From contig JAKUCV010006187.1 of NCBI GenBank assembly GCA_028386065.3, positions 22,043 through 86,042 of the forward strand: a stretch of 64,000 bases of DNA. Reading direction: 5' to 3'. The translations under genes were made by a program, and so were the position numbers. Source of the DNA: Turnera subulata. Its lineage: Eukaryota > Streptophyta > Magnoliopsida > Malpighiales > Passifloraceae. A model generated the notes under the pieces. It was not told the DNA's origin. It did not search any database and saw only the letters and a program-made list of their open reading frames with translations. Positions 21,262 through 35,067 of the stretch are shown here, piece after piece (position 1 is the stretch's first letter; every line of letters begins with the position of its first letter).

Positions 21262-23149
21262 GAATTTAAAACTACTTCGACTAATGATCAACACTGTTGA
21301 GAAAGATATTTCAAACCCACTTGAAATATCAAAAGCGTTACGAATATTGAACTGTCAAGTAGTGTAATCTGACCCCATAGGATGCTCTCTTACACATGGA
21401 TGCTGGTTTAATACTTCTACTCTCAGAACTAATTGTGAGCTCCACAAGCATTGAGTTACCATTAATTGGCCGAGGATATTGATATTATCTGAACATGTCC
21501 TCCTAACACTTAAACCGCGGAAGTTAATGTCCTAACAAATTAAACCAAAAAGTCCTTGTCTGGAATACTAATTTTCGAAAAAAGGGCTTTCCACCCTGTT
21601 AATCCCTCATACCCAAAAAGAGAAAAAACACTAATAATAGATAGCATGAGTACTCAACACTAATAATAGATAGCATGAGTACTCCACAACACTAAGTCGC
21701 CCTGTTTGTTTCTTTCTGTTATCAGTAATATATAAAGCTAGCATACTTTTAGCAAAACCTCATGAAATTAACACCTTGCCTTTTATGAACTAAGACAAAG
21801 CATAGTCGTGATATTGCTGGACAATCTCATTCATTTTTGTAGTTTTGGACTGTGATGCTTCAACAAGCCCCAAGCAGTTGCTTGCAAATGAGACTATATG
21901 ATCATAGGGTGAATATCTTGAGTCGCAAACCAAAGATGCCCTTTCGCATTTAATACCAAATGTTAATGGTAGAGAAGAAACTTGCCAACCAAAATACAAA
22001 GTAGAGAAAAAGGGGGGTTCCCCTAGCTCATCATCTCATCTAGTTGTTCTTGACAGATAACCTTTTTAATATTTTGGGACCTCTTACAGCTATTTATGGT
22101 CTAAGTCTCATCACTTTTGACATGCTGCCCAATTGACTGTATCAAACATCTAACTATATTGTGATTGGTACATGTTGGTTCACGAAATCAAATGCTTCCT
22201 CCATACACTAATATTTTTGAGGTGGAAGTAGCAGCTAGCAATTTGGGTTAGTTAGGTTTGATGTACACATATCCGTATTTCAAACATGGCAATTTCCTGA
22301 TGAGCTTCTTAAAGTCAAGCAGTTATTTTCCTCTAAGTTACATATAGAAAATTTCATTGGGAAAAGCAACATCTTTGCTCTTTTTTTGTTTTTTTTTTTT
22401 TTCTGTTGTCCCTTCTTCCAGAGGAGCTAACTACCAACTTAACTGTCCTTAAAAAGGATATCAGTGACTTCTTGTCCAAAAGATATCAAGATTATTATCG
22501 TACTCTGCCAAAAAGATATGAGAAAGAAATGTCCAAATCAAAAGACTCGGGCTCAAGATAAAACTCTCTTTTGAGTCATGGGATTGATTGTTATGTAGTG
22601 GATAATTTGTTCCCAAAATTAATTTGCAATTTTGGGATGGAATGAAGTTGTTTTAAGGAGATATATATGCATATTATAAAATATAAACCTGAACAACCTT
22701 CCTTTTGATGTAACTTGCATGGGTTGAGAACATGGGGGGACAGCATGCTCCCGTTATTTGCATAATTGGGTGATTTATTCATGCGATGTGTATACCACGA
22801 AGTCTTCGCAATCTATAATGCAAAATCCCAAGGGGCGGCATGTGCGTACTCTAGTACAACAATTCCATTAAAATGTAACTGAGCTAGTTTTGCGAATTTA
22901 TGCAGGGGGCCGAAGGTCTGGTGCTCGAGTCCTAATTTTGCTTATTGCAACACAAGAAAAGAATCAACAAGCCTATTCTCCACCAACACCAATACCGATT
23001 TGGTTCAAGTGGTTCTACGGGTTAGGGTTTTTCTTTTTCTTTTCTTTTTTTTTTAATGTACAATGATATTCCCTAACACTACCCTACTCAGATCTTAACT
23101 CGAAACCCAAATCCTTGATTCGACACTTAATTTCTTTAAGTTTCAATCT

Positions 23150-23276
23150 CAACTATTGTGAATGAAGAAAATTAGTTTCTCCATTATTAGGAGACTCACC
23201 CATCACAACTAGGTATGCCATTCGGGTCGAATTCGGATTAGTCGAGATCAAATTTAGGATATCAAATAGGAAACAA
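23150..23276 (+). mobile_element. SINE S1 relic
   Basis: It contains the S1 body words GGAGACTCACCCATCACAACTAGGT and GTCGAATTCGGATTAGTC, then an A-rich end near 23270. The promoter boxes are decayed. No duplication was found. Confidence 0.5.
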
Positions 23277-24023
23277 AAAAAGAATGGAGGAAATTTGTAA
23301 ACGGCGGGTTTTGCCAATATTGCAAGTTTCATAGAATCTAAAACCTTCTTTGTATCACTCGGTGATAATATTAACGTATACATATAATATTGATTGAATA
23401 AATTCGAGCTTTTCCAATTATGCCTTCAGTATATAGGGCATTCAACAAAAACTCAATCCTCTAATTAATTTAATGGGACGAGAAAAGGTGGATGCTCAAC
23501 CAAATACGTATGCAGTGACGATTCCCTAAATATTCACTCCATCAGGCTTCATATCTTTCCTTTTGCGTCATCTTCTACTGCTTAATTTGCGGCAATGAGG
23601 TATATCCGTTGATTTTGGAGTTCCATTAATTCTCTAATTACCATCTAATTAACTTTACAGTCCTCCGTTGGAGATTGATTTTGGTCTTCTTGTACTTAGC
23701 TGTCCTCGTAGTGAGATGCTTAAACTTTGATTATATATATATGGTTTTAGTTTTAAAAGTAAAACAATTTCATTGGCGTCATATTCTTGCTTCTGAATGG
23801 CTCATGTAAGGCGAATAATTCTACCTAACTCTTATTAAATCAATAATTAATCGGTAATTTAAATGTAAATCAATGTTGTTGGTAAAAAAAAAAAAAAAAG
23901 AGTCCATTACTGGCATTTACCTTTTGTTCGGGTCTGAGTTTGCCATAACCTCTCAACATGTAGAGCGAATTGGTACTTTGGCATAACAAATGGCTCTTCA
24001 GAAATCACTTTTGATAAAAACTT

Positions 24024-24053
24024 TTAATTATTTCGACAAAAAAATTAATTATT
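24024..24053 (+). mobile_element. 12-bp micro-insertion TCGACAAAAAAA with 9-bp duplication
   Basis: TTAATTATT is repeated at 24024-24032 and 24045-24053 around the 12-base insert TCGACAAAAAAA. This insert equals the terminal bases of the full-length SINE at 13465-13788 (TCGAC plus A run), which makes a SINE-tail-only insertion the simplest reading. The AT-rich duplication is less informative than the longer ones. Confidence 0.5.
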
Positions 24054-26208
24054 ATCGAAGAGTAAAAGTTTAAAAAACTGAGGATTTGAATGTAATAAGC
24101 TTTGCACGTAAAGCGTGAGTTGGGCTATGATATGGGATTCCTTTTAAAAAACTTTTGGGACCATATATAAGAAGACGGTAGGTTTCTCTGGATTTTTCTG
24201 TGTCAATGTCGATCATGCCCCATAGGCTTGATAATTAATTTCTCTTTTGACTGTTAAAAAGAGAAAAAGATAGTTAATTTTTGTTTTCTTCCCTTGTCTT
24301 AAAATACACCACAATAACAACAATACTGTATCTCTTGTGCATAGACTGCTGAGTTAATGGTCATTTTCTCAAACCGTACGACTAAATTTCTTGTGGTCAC
24401 CAAATTAATGTTTTTCATAAGCTATATATATACAAATTAAGTAATGACTTAACAATATCTTAGGGGACTCGAAACTATCTGAAGTAAGCCGGAAATTATG
24501 ATCGAATTCGAATCATTCGACATAAAGCATCCTTCATTTTCCTATTATATATGTGGCATACTAATTTTATATATTCTGTGTAATAGGTAATGTGGACAAA
24601 CTGAAGTTAGAGAACCCGTTAAATTTCATTATTTTTTTTGACATGCTAACCACATGAGTACAATTTAAACACATAAGAATTTCATAGGAGATACATTGCT
24701 TAACAATATTAGTTCTCCTATCTACACATTGGCTTCAACCTATCTGGTTTCTTACAAATCATCAAACAGAAGTCATTTTTAATTAGTTTAGGTGGGGTTT
24801 AGTGGTTTAGCGAATCCAATAGAGAATTTTTGGTTAACATGACCTAATTTCTACGTTGTCGAGGCAAATATATATAATGTCTCCTTGGCCAACTCGGAAA
24901 AGGAATTAATGCTCTCTGAGTTGGCTTACTTTAAAATCTTTATTGAATTAGCATTATTAATTATTACTATCACTGATTGGACAGTATTATATGCATTACG
25001 GGAACAGTTGCCTTTAATTTGGTTGTAATTACCTAGACCCGGTTGCCTGCTGGTGGAGTTGTGGTTTGAGCTTAGGTTGCCCCATCAACAAGTCCCATAT
25101 TTGGCATTCATTTATTGATTTCCTAGGATGGGGATTGGGGACTAATTAACAGGTAAGAGATGATGTTTTACAATTCTAAATAGGACTATCTCCATAATTT
25201 AAAATAAACAAATATTTTTTTAGAAAGATAATTTTATTCTAAAACATTTCTTGCAGATTTTAAACTACAATTATTTCAGATTGTAGAGGATAATTATACA
25301 TATGCATGTGGAAGTGTTCTCTAATATTTTTAGCAAGGGATTTATGTCACCAAACTTCATAAAGTTCAAACTTTTGATAGCAATAAAAAACATTAGATCA
25401 ATAATCTCTCAAGAAAATGTTAGATCAATAAAAGTTACTTCTAAGTTCTAATGTTATTTCTTAAGGTACAAGAATTACTTTAACCAGTTTTACTAGAAAG
25501 GTCGGGTATTTATTTTCATCGTGTATAAACTATTCGATATATCTCTAACATCGCAAGAATCCTTTAGAAGGAGGTGAATTATAATTGCGGTTCATATAGG
25601 TTTCTAAATATTTCACTTGTTAAAGTTTAAATTTCCATTCCAAGTATTTGAGTAATTTCCATCATTTTTATATTCAGTTACCTGATTTTCGTTCCCACCT
25701 TTAAAGTACTGAGCTGGATTTATAAAATAAGTAACAAAAAGATGAACATAGATATGCTAATTTGTACAGTCCAGACAAGCAAACAAGATGAGCGTACAAA
25801 ACTAAACTATCCCATATATCTCTTACCTCGCAAGAATCATTGAGAAGAAGGTAAATTACATTTTCCATATAGGTTTTTAATTTCACTTTATAAGCTTAAT
25901 TTGCATTCAATTATTTGAGTAAATTCTGTCATTTCTATATTCGATTACCAGAGTTTTAGTTCCCAACTTAAAAAGTATTGAGTTGCATTTTGCATTTCAC
26001 TTCTTGATATTTTTGGCAAAATTTGGTGTAAATGATGCCAAACCCTCCATAAATGGATTAGTTAGGAGAAGGTTATGTATATTTCGAATATTTTTTTAAA
26101 TAAATAAATATATTTATCTTTATCTTTTTTACTTAATGTTATATCCACATTAAAGGGTGAAATAAATCAATTTGAGAGTCTTTTAGATAATATTGTATGG
26201 GGCAAAAC

Positions 26209-28912
26209 TATAACAGCCCGAGTAATTTTTACGTTTTACCGGTACCGTAATAATTTATTTTACAGTTATTTACCATTAAAATTAATGTTGGGTAATTAAT
26301 TTATGGTAATTCGTGCATCGGATTCCGAAACCGAGCCTTGTCCCACGCTCGGGATTTTTCTACGGATTTTTTCGGACCAAGTTGGAATTTTTCGGGTCCA
26401 GGAATCTTCAGAAAAGTCAGGATTAACCCCGAGTTATCGGACCAGAAATAAAGTCAAGGGGGTACATTAGTTATTTTCTGGTCCGGACGGAACCCGCCTC
26501 ACATGCTGCACAGTGTTGGAGCAGCCGCCACCCACTGTGAGACATGTGAGTGGGCTGTGCCACCCGTGAAAAACCAGTATTATGCCCGTGCTTCACCAGT
26601 TGCACGATCATTATCTGTGTTATTTTCTTTTCTTCTCCTGCCTACAACACAACCGCCATATCTCTTTGCTCATCTGCAAAACTCCACCTGCAAATCTCTG
26701 CCAACCTTCCTTCACCACAAACCAGGAAAGAAAAAAAAGTATACTCAACACACACACACCAGCACACCAAACGGCGACGTTTTGGGCAACCACCACACAC
26801 CACCTTCTTCCTCCCTTGGCCGAGACCACCACCTCCTCCACCTGCAACCATCGCCGTCACCACCAACTTCTCCCATTCTCCCCTCGCCGCACGCCATCAC
26901 CTCTTCTCCTTCTCCTCCCTGCCGCAACACCGCCCTTCTTCTCCGCGTTGTCCACCGCGGCAGATCGACCTCTGCACCCGACGAGCAGCCATCGAGCCTG
27001 TCTCCTTCGTTCCGGGACAGCCGACACCGAAGCCGCCTCCTTCCTCGCGCTGCCGCGTCGCCGTGCCGCTCGTTCCCCCGTTGCCTCGCTGCCTCCCCTT
27101 ACGCCGCCGCCTTGACCGGCTAAAGGGTGAGTACCCGTGTGTGTGACCGGGTCGTGGTCACGGGTCGGGTCTGACCCGGTCTTGTTGGTGATGGGTTGTG
27201 TGGGCTGAGACCGTGGGCTTGCTTGGGCCTGGCGCGGGTCTGGGCTGGTCTTGTGCGCGCCTGGGCTGGCTGCCTTGCTGGTTTGCTCCTGCGCCTGGGC
27301 TTTAGCTTGGACCTTGGGCTGGGCTTGGACTTGGCCCAGTCCAAAAATTAAAAAAAATAATAATTAATATATAATCTGGTTTTAATAATTGTTTTTTGAC
27401 ACTAAACAATTTTTTTGGAAAAATTATATACATGATTTAAATGGAATTATTTTTGGGAAAATTATTTTATGGAAATAAATTTTGGAAAGGGTATTATCAA
27501 GGTAATAAAATACCGGAATAATATCCGGGTATAGGTATAGGTATAAGTATAGTATTATTTTAGACACCTAGAAATAAATGGTGAATGATGATGATAATGG
27601 AGAATTAACCCAGGGAAGTAATCGAGACGAGTTAGTATTTATTTTTTTTTCAGTATACAATAGTAGCATGACATTTGCATATCACTTATGTGTGCATATT
27701 ATTTGGTTGATATAGGAGTTGATAACGAGCAGATACCTGAGGAACCAGACTTGGAGTCTGTGGGGCATTTCCAAACTTGATAGTCGGCTAAGGTGAGGAT
27801 GGATAACCCTTGATATGTGCCCGTAGTACTGTGTATGATTTGTTGATTGATTGAACTGCTAGTATGTTTATTGTTGGCTGTTTGACCGCTATGATATTGT
27901 TGCTGTTGTTGGATAGCTGTGTTTTTGATTGGTGGAATCTGTGCTGTGAACAATGTTGAACTGTTAATTGTGCATAACTAGTGACATGAGATTGTTGATT
28001 GGTTGTGTCTGTGGATTAAACTGAGATAGTAGAAAATTGGATAATTGTTGAAAGAGTAATGGAATTGGACTGGAATTGAGATGATGATATAATTGTCACA
28101 TGGAAAGTAGTGGTACGACTAGATGGTTAGAGGCTAGTTCTGTAGTGTCATGGCCGGTATGGTTTGGTTGTTGGGGATGTTGATCCCGGATGATGTTGTT
28201 ATTGGGATGTTGATCCCGGATTTGTTGATATTGGGATGTTGATCCCGGATTGGTTGTGATTGGGATGTTGATCGCGGATTGTGTTTTGGCCTGGCATCCG
28301 GAATTAGTTAATAACTAGGTACGACCCTAGCTTGTCCAGTGACGGGGCTCGGAAGATAAAATTGGTAATAAAAATAATAAGCATTCTTTTGGTCTTGGCT
28401 CAGTTATGTTTTAGTAAGATTCTTCTGTTGTGTTGTTTGTGTTGGATTCTTCTGTTGTGTTCGTTGTGTTACTTCGAAAGTATTACGGTTGATTATATAT
28501 CTCTGTTTATTCTTCATCGGTGAGCACTTCGGACTCACCCCTCGCCTGCGGGGTTTCATCCCGTAGGTTTGGTTGCTTCGTAGTTCAGGTACGACGTACG
28601 TTGGCTGCTGCTTTCTTCTCCACCTGACTCCGGATCCATACCTCGCTGCATGTGCATAGAGTCTTCCGCTGCTGTTCTGTTGCATATGATGCTGTATTAT
28701 AATTCCGCTGTTGTGACTGCTTGCTCTTTTCTCTGTTATTGTTGTATATAGTGAGTTGTGTACTGCTGAATAATGGTCCCCGAGCATGGGTGACGATTGT
28801 ATTATATGGTTGCTGCTGTAAAATACATGCGAGTTGTGTTGTGTTTCCTATCAATTAGAATAGTTTCGGCACGTGTTTACTGTGTACGGTAAATACGGGT
28901 CGGGGCGCTTCA
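26209..28912 (+). mobile_element. Solo LTR, family 1 (2704 bp) with target duplication AAAAC
   Basis: It starts TATAACAGCCCGAG (TG decayed to TA) and ends GGTCGGGGCGCTTCA. The 5-bp duplication AAAAC is perfect at 26204-26208 and 28913-28917. No internal retroviral domains follow, so this is a solo LTR produced by LTR-LTR recombination. Its modules match 1973-4280: a C-rich stretch 26750-27110, a GC-rich stretch to about 27340, and four TTGGGATGTTGATC hairpin words at 28165-28285. Terminal hairpin blocks lie near 28519. The long Pro/Arg-rich ORFs at 26503-27146 are LTR sequence. Confidence 0.9.
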
Positions 28913-28917
28913 AAAAC

Positions 28918-29719
28918 AAACTTGTGCAGCATCATGAAATAAAATATTTTAAAAGAAGTAACAAAAAGACGAACATACCATACTAATTTGTAAAATACAA
29001 AACCATATCTTTATTTCAAACTTTAGTCTTTAATAATATAGTTTTCTACATTTAATTAGCTTATTATCTGCCAAATAAGAAAAGGTTCTTAAAAACTGGT
29101 CTATGGAGATTGGACCACTCATTGGATTCCCTCCCTTGGCCTACAAGGTCGAAATAATGGTAGCATAGAGTTATAAATGATTAATTTCAAATGTCAGATT
29201 AATAAATTTAAAAATTTTAAATTAATATGTAATTAAATAGTTAAAAAATATGGTCTTTATTTTATTTGTGTATATAAAAAAGGGATTTTATTTAATTCCT
29301 AAGTTTTTAACGGCTAGATTCAATACAAGAAGTAGTGAAAAAGACAATAAAGCAAATATTTATTATCCTACTCAAAACCCACTATTATGATGCTTATAGA
29401 AAGGCTGAAAAAAATGCCTACAATTGTTAGATTGAGATGTGTAGATGTTAGGGAGTGATAAGTACCAATATCACACTGATTATGAAAAATTGATACAAAG
29501 ACGATTTCTAATTAAGATTACTTTCGATTGAATAATACTCTAAGATCTAAGTTTTAAAAAATAAAGCATAATTAAGTAATCCAAGTATTGGATATAAAGA
29601 AAATCTAAGATCTAAGTTTAAAAAAAATAAAGCATAATGAAGTAATCCAAGTATTGGATATAAAAAAAATCTAACTAAGAGTATAGAAGGATTAAATCAC
29701 AAAAAAAAATAAATAAAGT
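28918..29719. other. AT-rich intergenic with a 65-bp tandem duplication
   Basis: No gene is seen. The segment beginning TCTAAGATCTAAG is tandemly duplicated at 29539-29603 and 29604-29669, with few differences. Confidence 0.6.
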
Positions 29720-32700
29720 TGAAACACCCCGACCCAAATTTACCCATCATACAGTATTTATTGAGCAACAGTGCCGACACGTGGCACAAATAGTAAAAAC
29801 AACAGGAAATCTGGCCCAATGGCCCAATAATATTAACAATTACCCGACCTCGGATATCTCAACAACAACAGCACAGCAGAAGCATTTATAGTCACAATGT
29901 ATACATATGCAAAGCACGATGCAACTAATGGATCTGAGTCCTGCCCGGGGGTACACTACAGCCGCCGAAATGCAATCCTGACCTAACCTGCAAGGACTGT
30001 GTGAGGGGTGAGACCAATCACTGTCTCACCGATAAACAAATAAACCACAGTATACAAGCAACTGTATATACACCAAAGCCAACACAATACAATAGAGGTA
30101 CAGCAAGCACAACATAGCATCGGAATCAGACAACTTACCGGACCTTTCTATACGACTAACATCACACCGTTAAGCTAGTCCTCTAAACTCACTGACAATC
30201 GGCGACTGACTATCCAATTTTATTATTAGGGCCCTTGTCACATGATAAGTATTGGTCGTGCCTGGTAGCCAGGTTAGCTAACCCTAGGGTGCTCCCCGCT
30301 AAATATCACAAATCATATCACAAATAACCGAGTCCCGCAGTCCTCGGCGGAAGTCCCTCAGTCCTTCCTATAACAAATCAACTGAGTCCCACAGTCCTCA
30401 GCCGGGAGTCCCGCGGTCCTCCCTATCATATCAAAATCACAAGGTGACTACCATCTGGCCGTACCAATACCTGTCACGTGACAATCTAGATATCTAGATG
30501 ATATTACCACTGTTTATTATTATTTCTTATTCCACTATCCAACAATAATTCATCATACTCACTTTCCCGAGTAGGCTCTCTGCCTCACAGCTCTTCTGGA
30601 AATCCAACGTCACAATACTGGGTCACTGCCATTGACCGATCAAATACCACATATCTCATATGAACATCACAATAATCATATCAACATCACAAAGCACAAC
30701 AGCTAGTCCACAGTAGTCATCAAGCATATAACAATAATCACAACAGTAGCCAGCAATAACATGACAGGTACACAAGATAACGTATAAACTATAATCAAGC
30801 AAACAACCGGGGTATCACGGGCAGCATACTGAAGTTTATAAGTTTATATCCTCACCTGGTATGTCTCTGAAATCGGCACATAATCCATATGGCTTTATCT
30901 GTCCCTATATCATATCAACACGTATAATCACAAATAATGCACATCAAAGAATGCAATGCATGAGATTAATTTTTATTCTGCTTATCCACGGTTAATCATC
31001 GTTATCATCGTTCCGGAACCGTTTCCATTAAACATTGCTTTTACGGCTGTAGGGTATTTATAATTCATAGAATAATCATAGTCGGAATACAATATAAAAT
31101 AAATGGTATTTCATAAAATAATTATTCTCGATAAAAGTAATAGTAATTATATATATATTTAGTAATCGAGGTTCATAAAATAGTGAAGATAATACAAAAA
31201 TAATGTACCAAACAACAAATTCGATAATAAAACCGTATAAATAAAATAGTACCACTGATAATAAGTTAGCTTAGCCGATCGTATCGTATAAAACAGTTAT
31301 AACGTAATGTTGTAGAAAATGATATTTATAAATACATATGAACTTATATAATCGATAATCATACATTTGGTAAGGGTAATAACAATACTATAGCTCATTT
31401 AATAATATAATAGGGTAAAACTCGTACATGATATAATAGGGTTAGTATAGCTTATAATGATTAAATCGATAAATATAATCGGTATTAAAATAATGTAACG
31501 GATGTATATTATTTAATCACAACAGTAATACAATTATTACGTTTTAACAATATACATCCAGTATATAGTAATATTTATACTGTTAAGTAATAGGCCATCA
31601 GATAGCATAGCAAATTAACCAAGCATAGTATGGTCATAAAATAAATTATGCAGGTTATATTATTATATTTATAGATACATAGTTAAATCCAAAAATAGTG
31701 TTGTTTTTAATCCGTAGTTTAAATCATTAACCACTTAATTATATATTACGTCCACATATTTTACTTATCCATCGATTCCGTTATTAGGTCCCTCAAACGC
31801 ATATATGTCACGGGAACATGGGCCTCCGCACGTTCGGCCCGTTTTCGAGTCCGTTGTGCAAACCGAGCCCAAACCCGCGCCAAGGTGTAAAACGAGTCCA
31901 AGGAATTACCCAAAGGTTTACTATCAACGGATTCTGTCCCGGAAGCCTCGCTGGAAAATTCCTGAGACTCAGGGACCTCGCCGGATTCCGGCCATAGGTA
32001 CTGTTCACTGTTACCATTCCGGCCACTGTTCATCACCAAACAAACATCCAACCCGCCGTATAGAGTCACCAACGAACCAATCAACAGCACCATCACAGCC
32101 CACACTCACCAGCCCGGCAGCCCTCCAAAGTCACCGTCCCCAAACAAAACAACCAACAACCAAATCAACCCACAACTCAAACAATAAAGACAGAAATGAG
32201 AAGTGGAGAAGCACGGCCAGGAGCTCACCCGACGCTGCGACGTCACCGTCGTCGTTCGTTGGGGGTGGCGACACGCGCCACTAGTCGTTCGAGAAGGGGA
32301 AGATGTCAGATCGGCACCGCAGAAACAGGGGAAGGGAAGAGGAGGCGCGGCGGTGGCACGCGTTGCAGAGAAGAGGGAGAAGAGGTCCGGCCTTCAGTGC
32401 GCAATCCGGTTGTGCTCCGCTCTAGTGGCGGATTGAGGAGGAGGAATCAGACCCCCTTTGCGCGGTGGCGGCTCGAGTGGCCGTGAGAGGACGAAGGTCT
32501 CGGCGTCGGCCCTGGCTGCAGAGGAGATCGGTACTCTTGTGAACGACGGCATGAAACGCCCCAACCCGTATTTACCGTACATAGTAAACACGTGCCGAAA
32601 CTGTAACGACCTAAGCAGACAAAGCCCAGCATACAGTGTGTACAACAGAAACTCGGGCTCAACAGCCCAAAAATAAGAACATCAATAACACCATAACCGG

Positions 32701-33139
32701 CCCAATGGCCCAACAATAGCAATATAATGCACAGCGGAAGACTTTAAAACTCACAAAGACACTGTATGCGACACTGATGCAAATTATGGATCCAAGTCCT
32801 GTCCAAGGGATAACGCTGCAGCCTGTCTGGAATGCACCAAACCTGTACCCCAAATAATCCATCCTACGGGATGAAAGTCCGCAGGTGAGGGGTGAGTCCG
32901 AAGTGCTCACCGACGAAGGATAGACAATCAATATGCAACTCTATAATTCCTCAAGGTCAAAAACACATGCATAACAACCAAAATTAAACAGTCCAAAAGA
33001 CTCGACCCAAAACTGGTCCAAGACCAAAAAGACTTAAATAAAATCCAATTTACAATTTTATCTTTCCGGGCCCCGTCACGGATAAGCTAGGAGTCAGACC
33101 TGGTTATCAACATATTTCGGGTGCCAGACCAAATCCAAG

Positions 33140-33530
33140 AGAACCTAGGGATCGACATCCCAAAAATAAGAACCCAGGGATAGACATCCCAAATATAATC
33201 ACGGGATAGACATCCCAAGCATAGACATGCTTATCACAAGTAACCCAGGTCATGGCCACCACAAAACAGTCTTAAACCATCGAGTCGTACCACTACTTAC
33301 CACTTGACAATTATATTATCATCATTCAAAACAAAATCACAGGGATCAACATCCCTAACCAAAATACCGGGATAGACATCCCATCCAAAACCAAGGATCG
33401 ACATCCTTACCACATATTATTATTTAACCCATTATACTTAATACCAAAAGAGACAAGGATAAACATCCAAAAACTCAACGTACGGGGATAAACATCCCAA
33501 AACCAATCAAGACACTGGGATAAACATCCC
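33140..33530 (-). repeat. Array of about ten short hairpins with compensatory stems
   Basis: Units have the form N3GAT-NNAC-ATCN3 on this strand. Examples: GGGATCGACATCCC, GGGATAGACATCCC, AAGCATAGACATGCTT (33217-33232), AAGGATCGACATCCTT (33393-33408) and GGGATAAACATCCC. Stem bases change in matched pairs while the AT closing pair and the AC of the loop are fixed. Confidence 0.8.
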
Positions 33531-34795
33531 GAAACAATCCACAACAAATGCAACACTCAACAATGCAATAATCATCAAACACAATAACCGAGTAATACAG
33601 GCACATATTGAAGGAAATCCATCCTCACCTTGGCCGATTACTCAACTCCGGAGACAATGACCGGTCCGAAGCCGGCACCTCGGGAAACTGCCCGATATCA
33701 AACCTATACAACAAAACAACATGCTCACATAAATGCACATAATCGGTATACTATGATGCCAATACTATGAAATAAACCCATCCCGTTTCATATCCTTTAT
33801 TATTATCTTTTACCGAAAATATTATACCGTATGTATATCCGAATATAATTTCGGTACAATACTTTAAATAAAACTCTTTTAAAAATATTTTCATTAATTA
33901 TACTCTTCCCAAAATATAATCACCATAATTTCCCAGAAAAATAATAACGTATTTATAATTTCCAGAAAATATATATAGTATTTATCTTTTTCTAAATATA
34001 TATAATAATATTTTCCAACACAAAATATAATTACCTTTAATTTTCAAAGTACATATATATATATATATATATATATATTCCACAACCATAATTTTCCATG
34101 GAAAATAATATATATATAAAATTTCCAGGAATTATTTTCATGGTATATATTTTTTTCCAATTAATAATAGTTTTTCCAAAACAAAACTTAATTATTTATC
34201 AAAGTATATATATTTATATTTTCCTCAGAGTACCAGAATTAAACTAACCATAATTTTCTCAAAGTAAATATATATTTTTTTCCAAAATTAAATACCAGGA
34301 AATAAATAAATAAATATATATATTTTGTTTTTTTTAAATTAAATCGGACTGGGCTAAACAGGACCAAGCCCAGGCTTGTACTGTGCCAAGCCCAGCCAGC
34401 CCAATCGTCCAACCCAAAAACCCAGAATAAAACACTGTACAGACCCGTCCAAGAAAACGGGTCGGCTCTCAAAACCCGTCGCTCACCTCGGGTTGCAGCG
34501 GCGGCGGCGCGACGACAGGCGCGAGGCGAGCACAACAGGGCGTGCGGCGGACGAGGGTGACTCCATGGGCGGCGGAAACTCGGCGCGGCGACGGCGGGAG
34601 GCTGAGCAGAGTGGAGGAGAAGCAGATCCGCGTGGTCAACGGCGCGTCACGGCCCGTCAGGCGGCGGAAGACGATGGGGGCGACGGGGTTGAGGTCACGT
34701 CGGCTCGGCGAGGACGATGGTGGCGGCGAACGACGGCCTGGAACCCGTCGGCGTGCACAGTAACCGGAAGGAGAAGGGTGACGGACTGTTCACCG

Positions 34796-35067
34796 TTTCC
34801 TTTTTTTTTCCTATTTTTTTTATTTTTCTTCCAATTTTTCTTTCATTTTATTTTTTTCTGTTTCTTTTTTTTTTCTTCCTCTTTTTTTCCTCTCTTTTTT
34901 TTTCTTCCGGTTTTCTTTTTTTTTCTTTCTTTTTTTTTTCTCTTCTTTTTTTTTCTCTCTTTTCTTTTCTTTTTCTTTCCCTCTTTTTTTTTTCCCCTCT
35001 CCTTTCCTCCTCTTTTCTTCTTCTCTTTTCCCCTTTCCCTTCCTCTTCACCGGTTTCCTACTTTTAA
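34796..35067. repeat. Polypyrimidine tract (270 bp) inside the nested LTR
   Basis: An almost uninterrupted C/T run on the plus strand, with the matching purine tract on the minus strand. It is the counterpart of 46589-46868 in the other LTR of this subfamily. The phenylalanine/serine-rich ORFs read through it are artefacts. Confidence 0.9.

Larger units (their letters stand above)
21262..26208. other. Intergenic, scattered small duplications
   Basis: Almost 5 kb without a supported gene. It contains a 29-bp tandem duplication near 21628-21685 (ACACTAATAATAGATAGC...), a SINE relic near 23150-23276, a micro-insertion at 24024-24053, and a diverged direct duplication (25531-25700 against 25808-25975). 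Remnants similar to the duplicated sequence reappear after the solo LTR, near 28945. Confidence 0.4.

Noticed and set aside
26503..27146. ORFs of 177-206 codons in three frames
   Set aside because: All three forward frames are open together because of C-rich sequence inside the solo LTR 26209-28912.
30330..30420. CRISPR-like short repeats (GAGTCCCGCAGTCCTC)
   Set aside because: Only a few diverged units with no regular spacers, in a plant LTR.
31761..32486. ORFs of 70-159 codons in the outer LTR
   Set aside because: Inside the family-2 LTR, with no domain and low-complexity Pro/Ser/Arg content.
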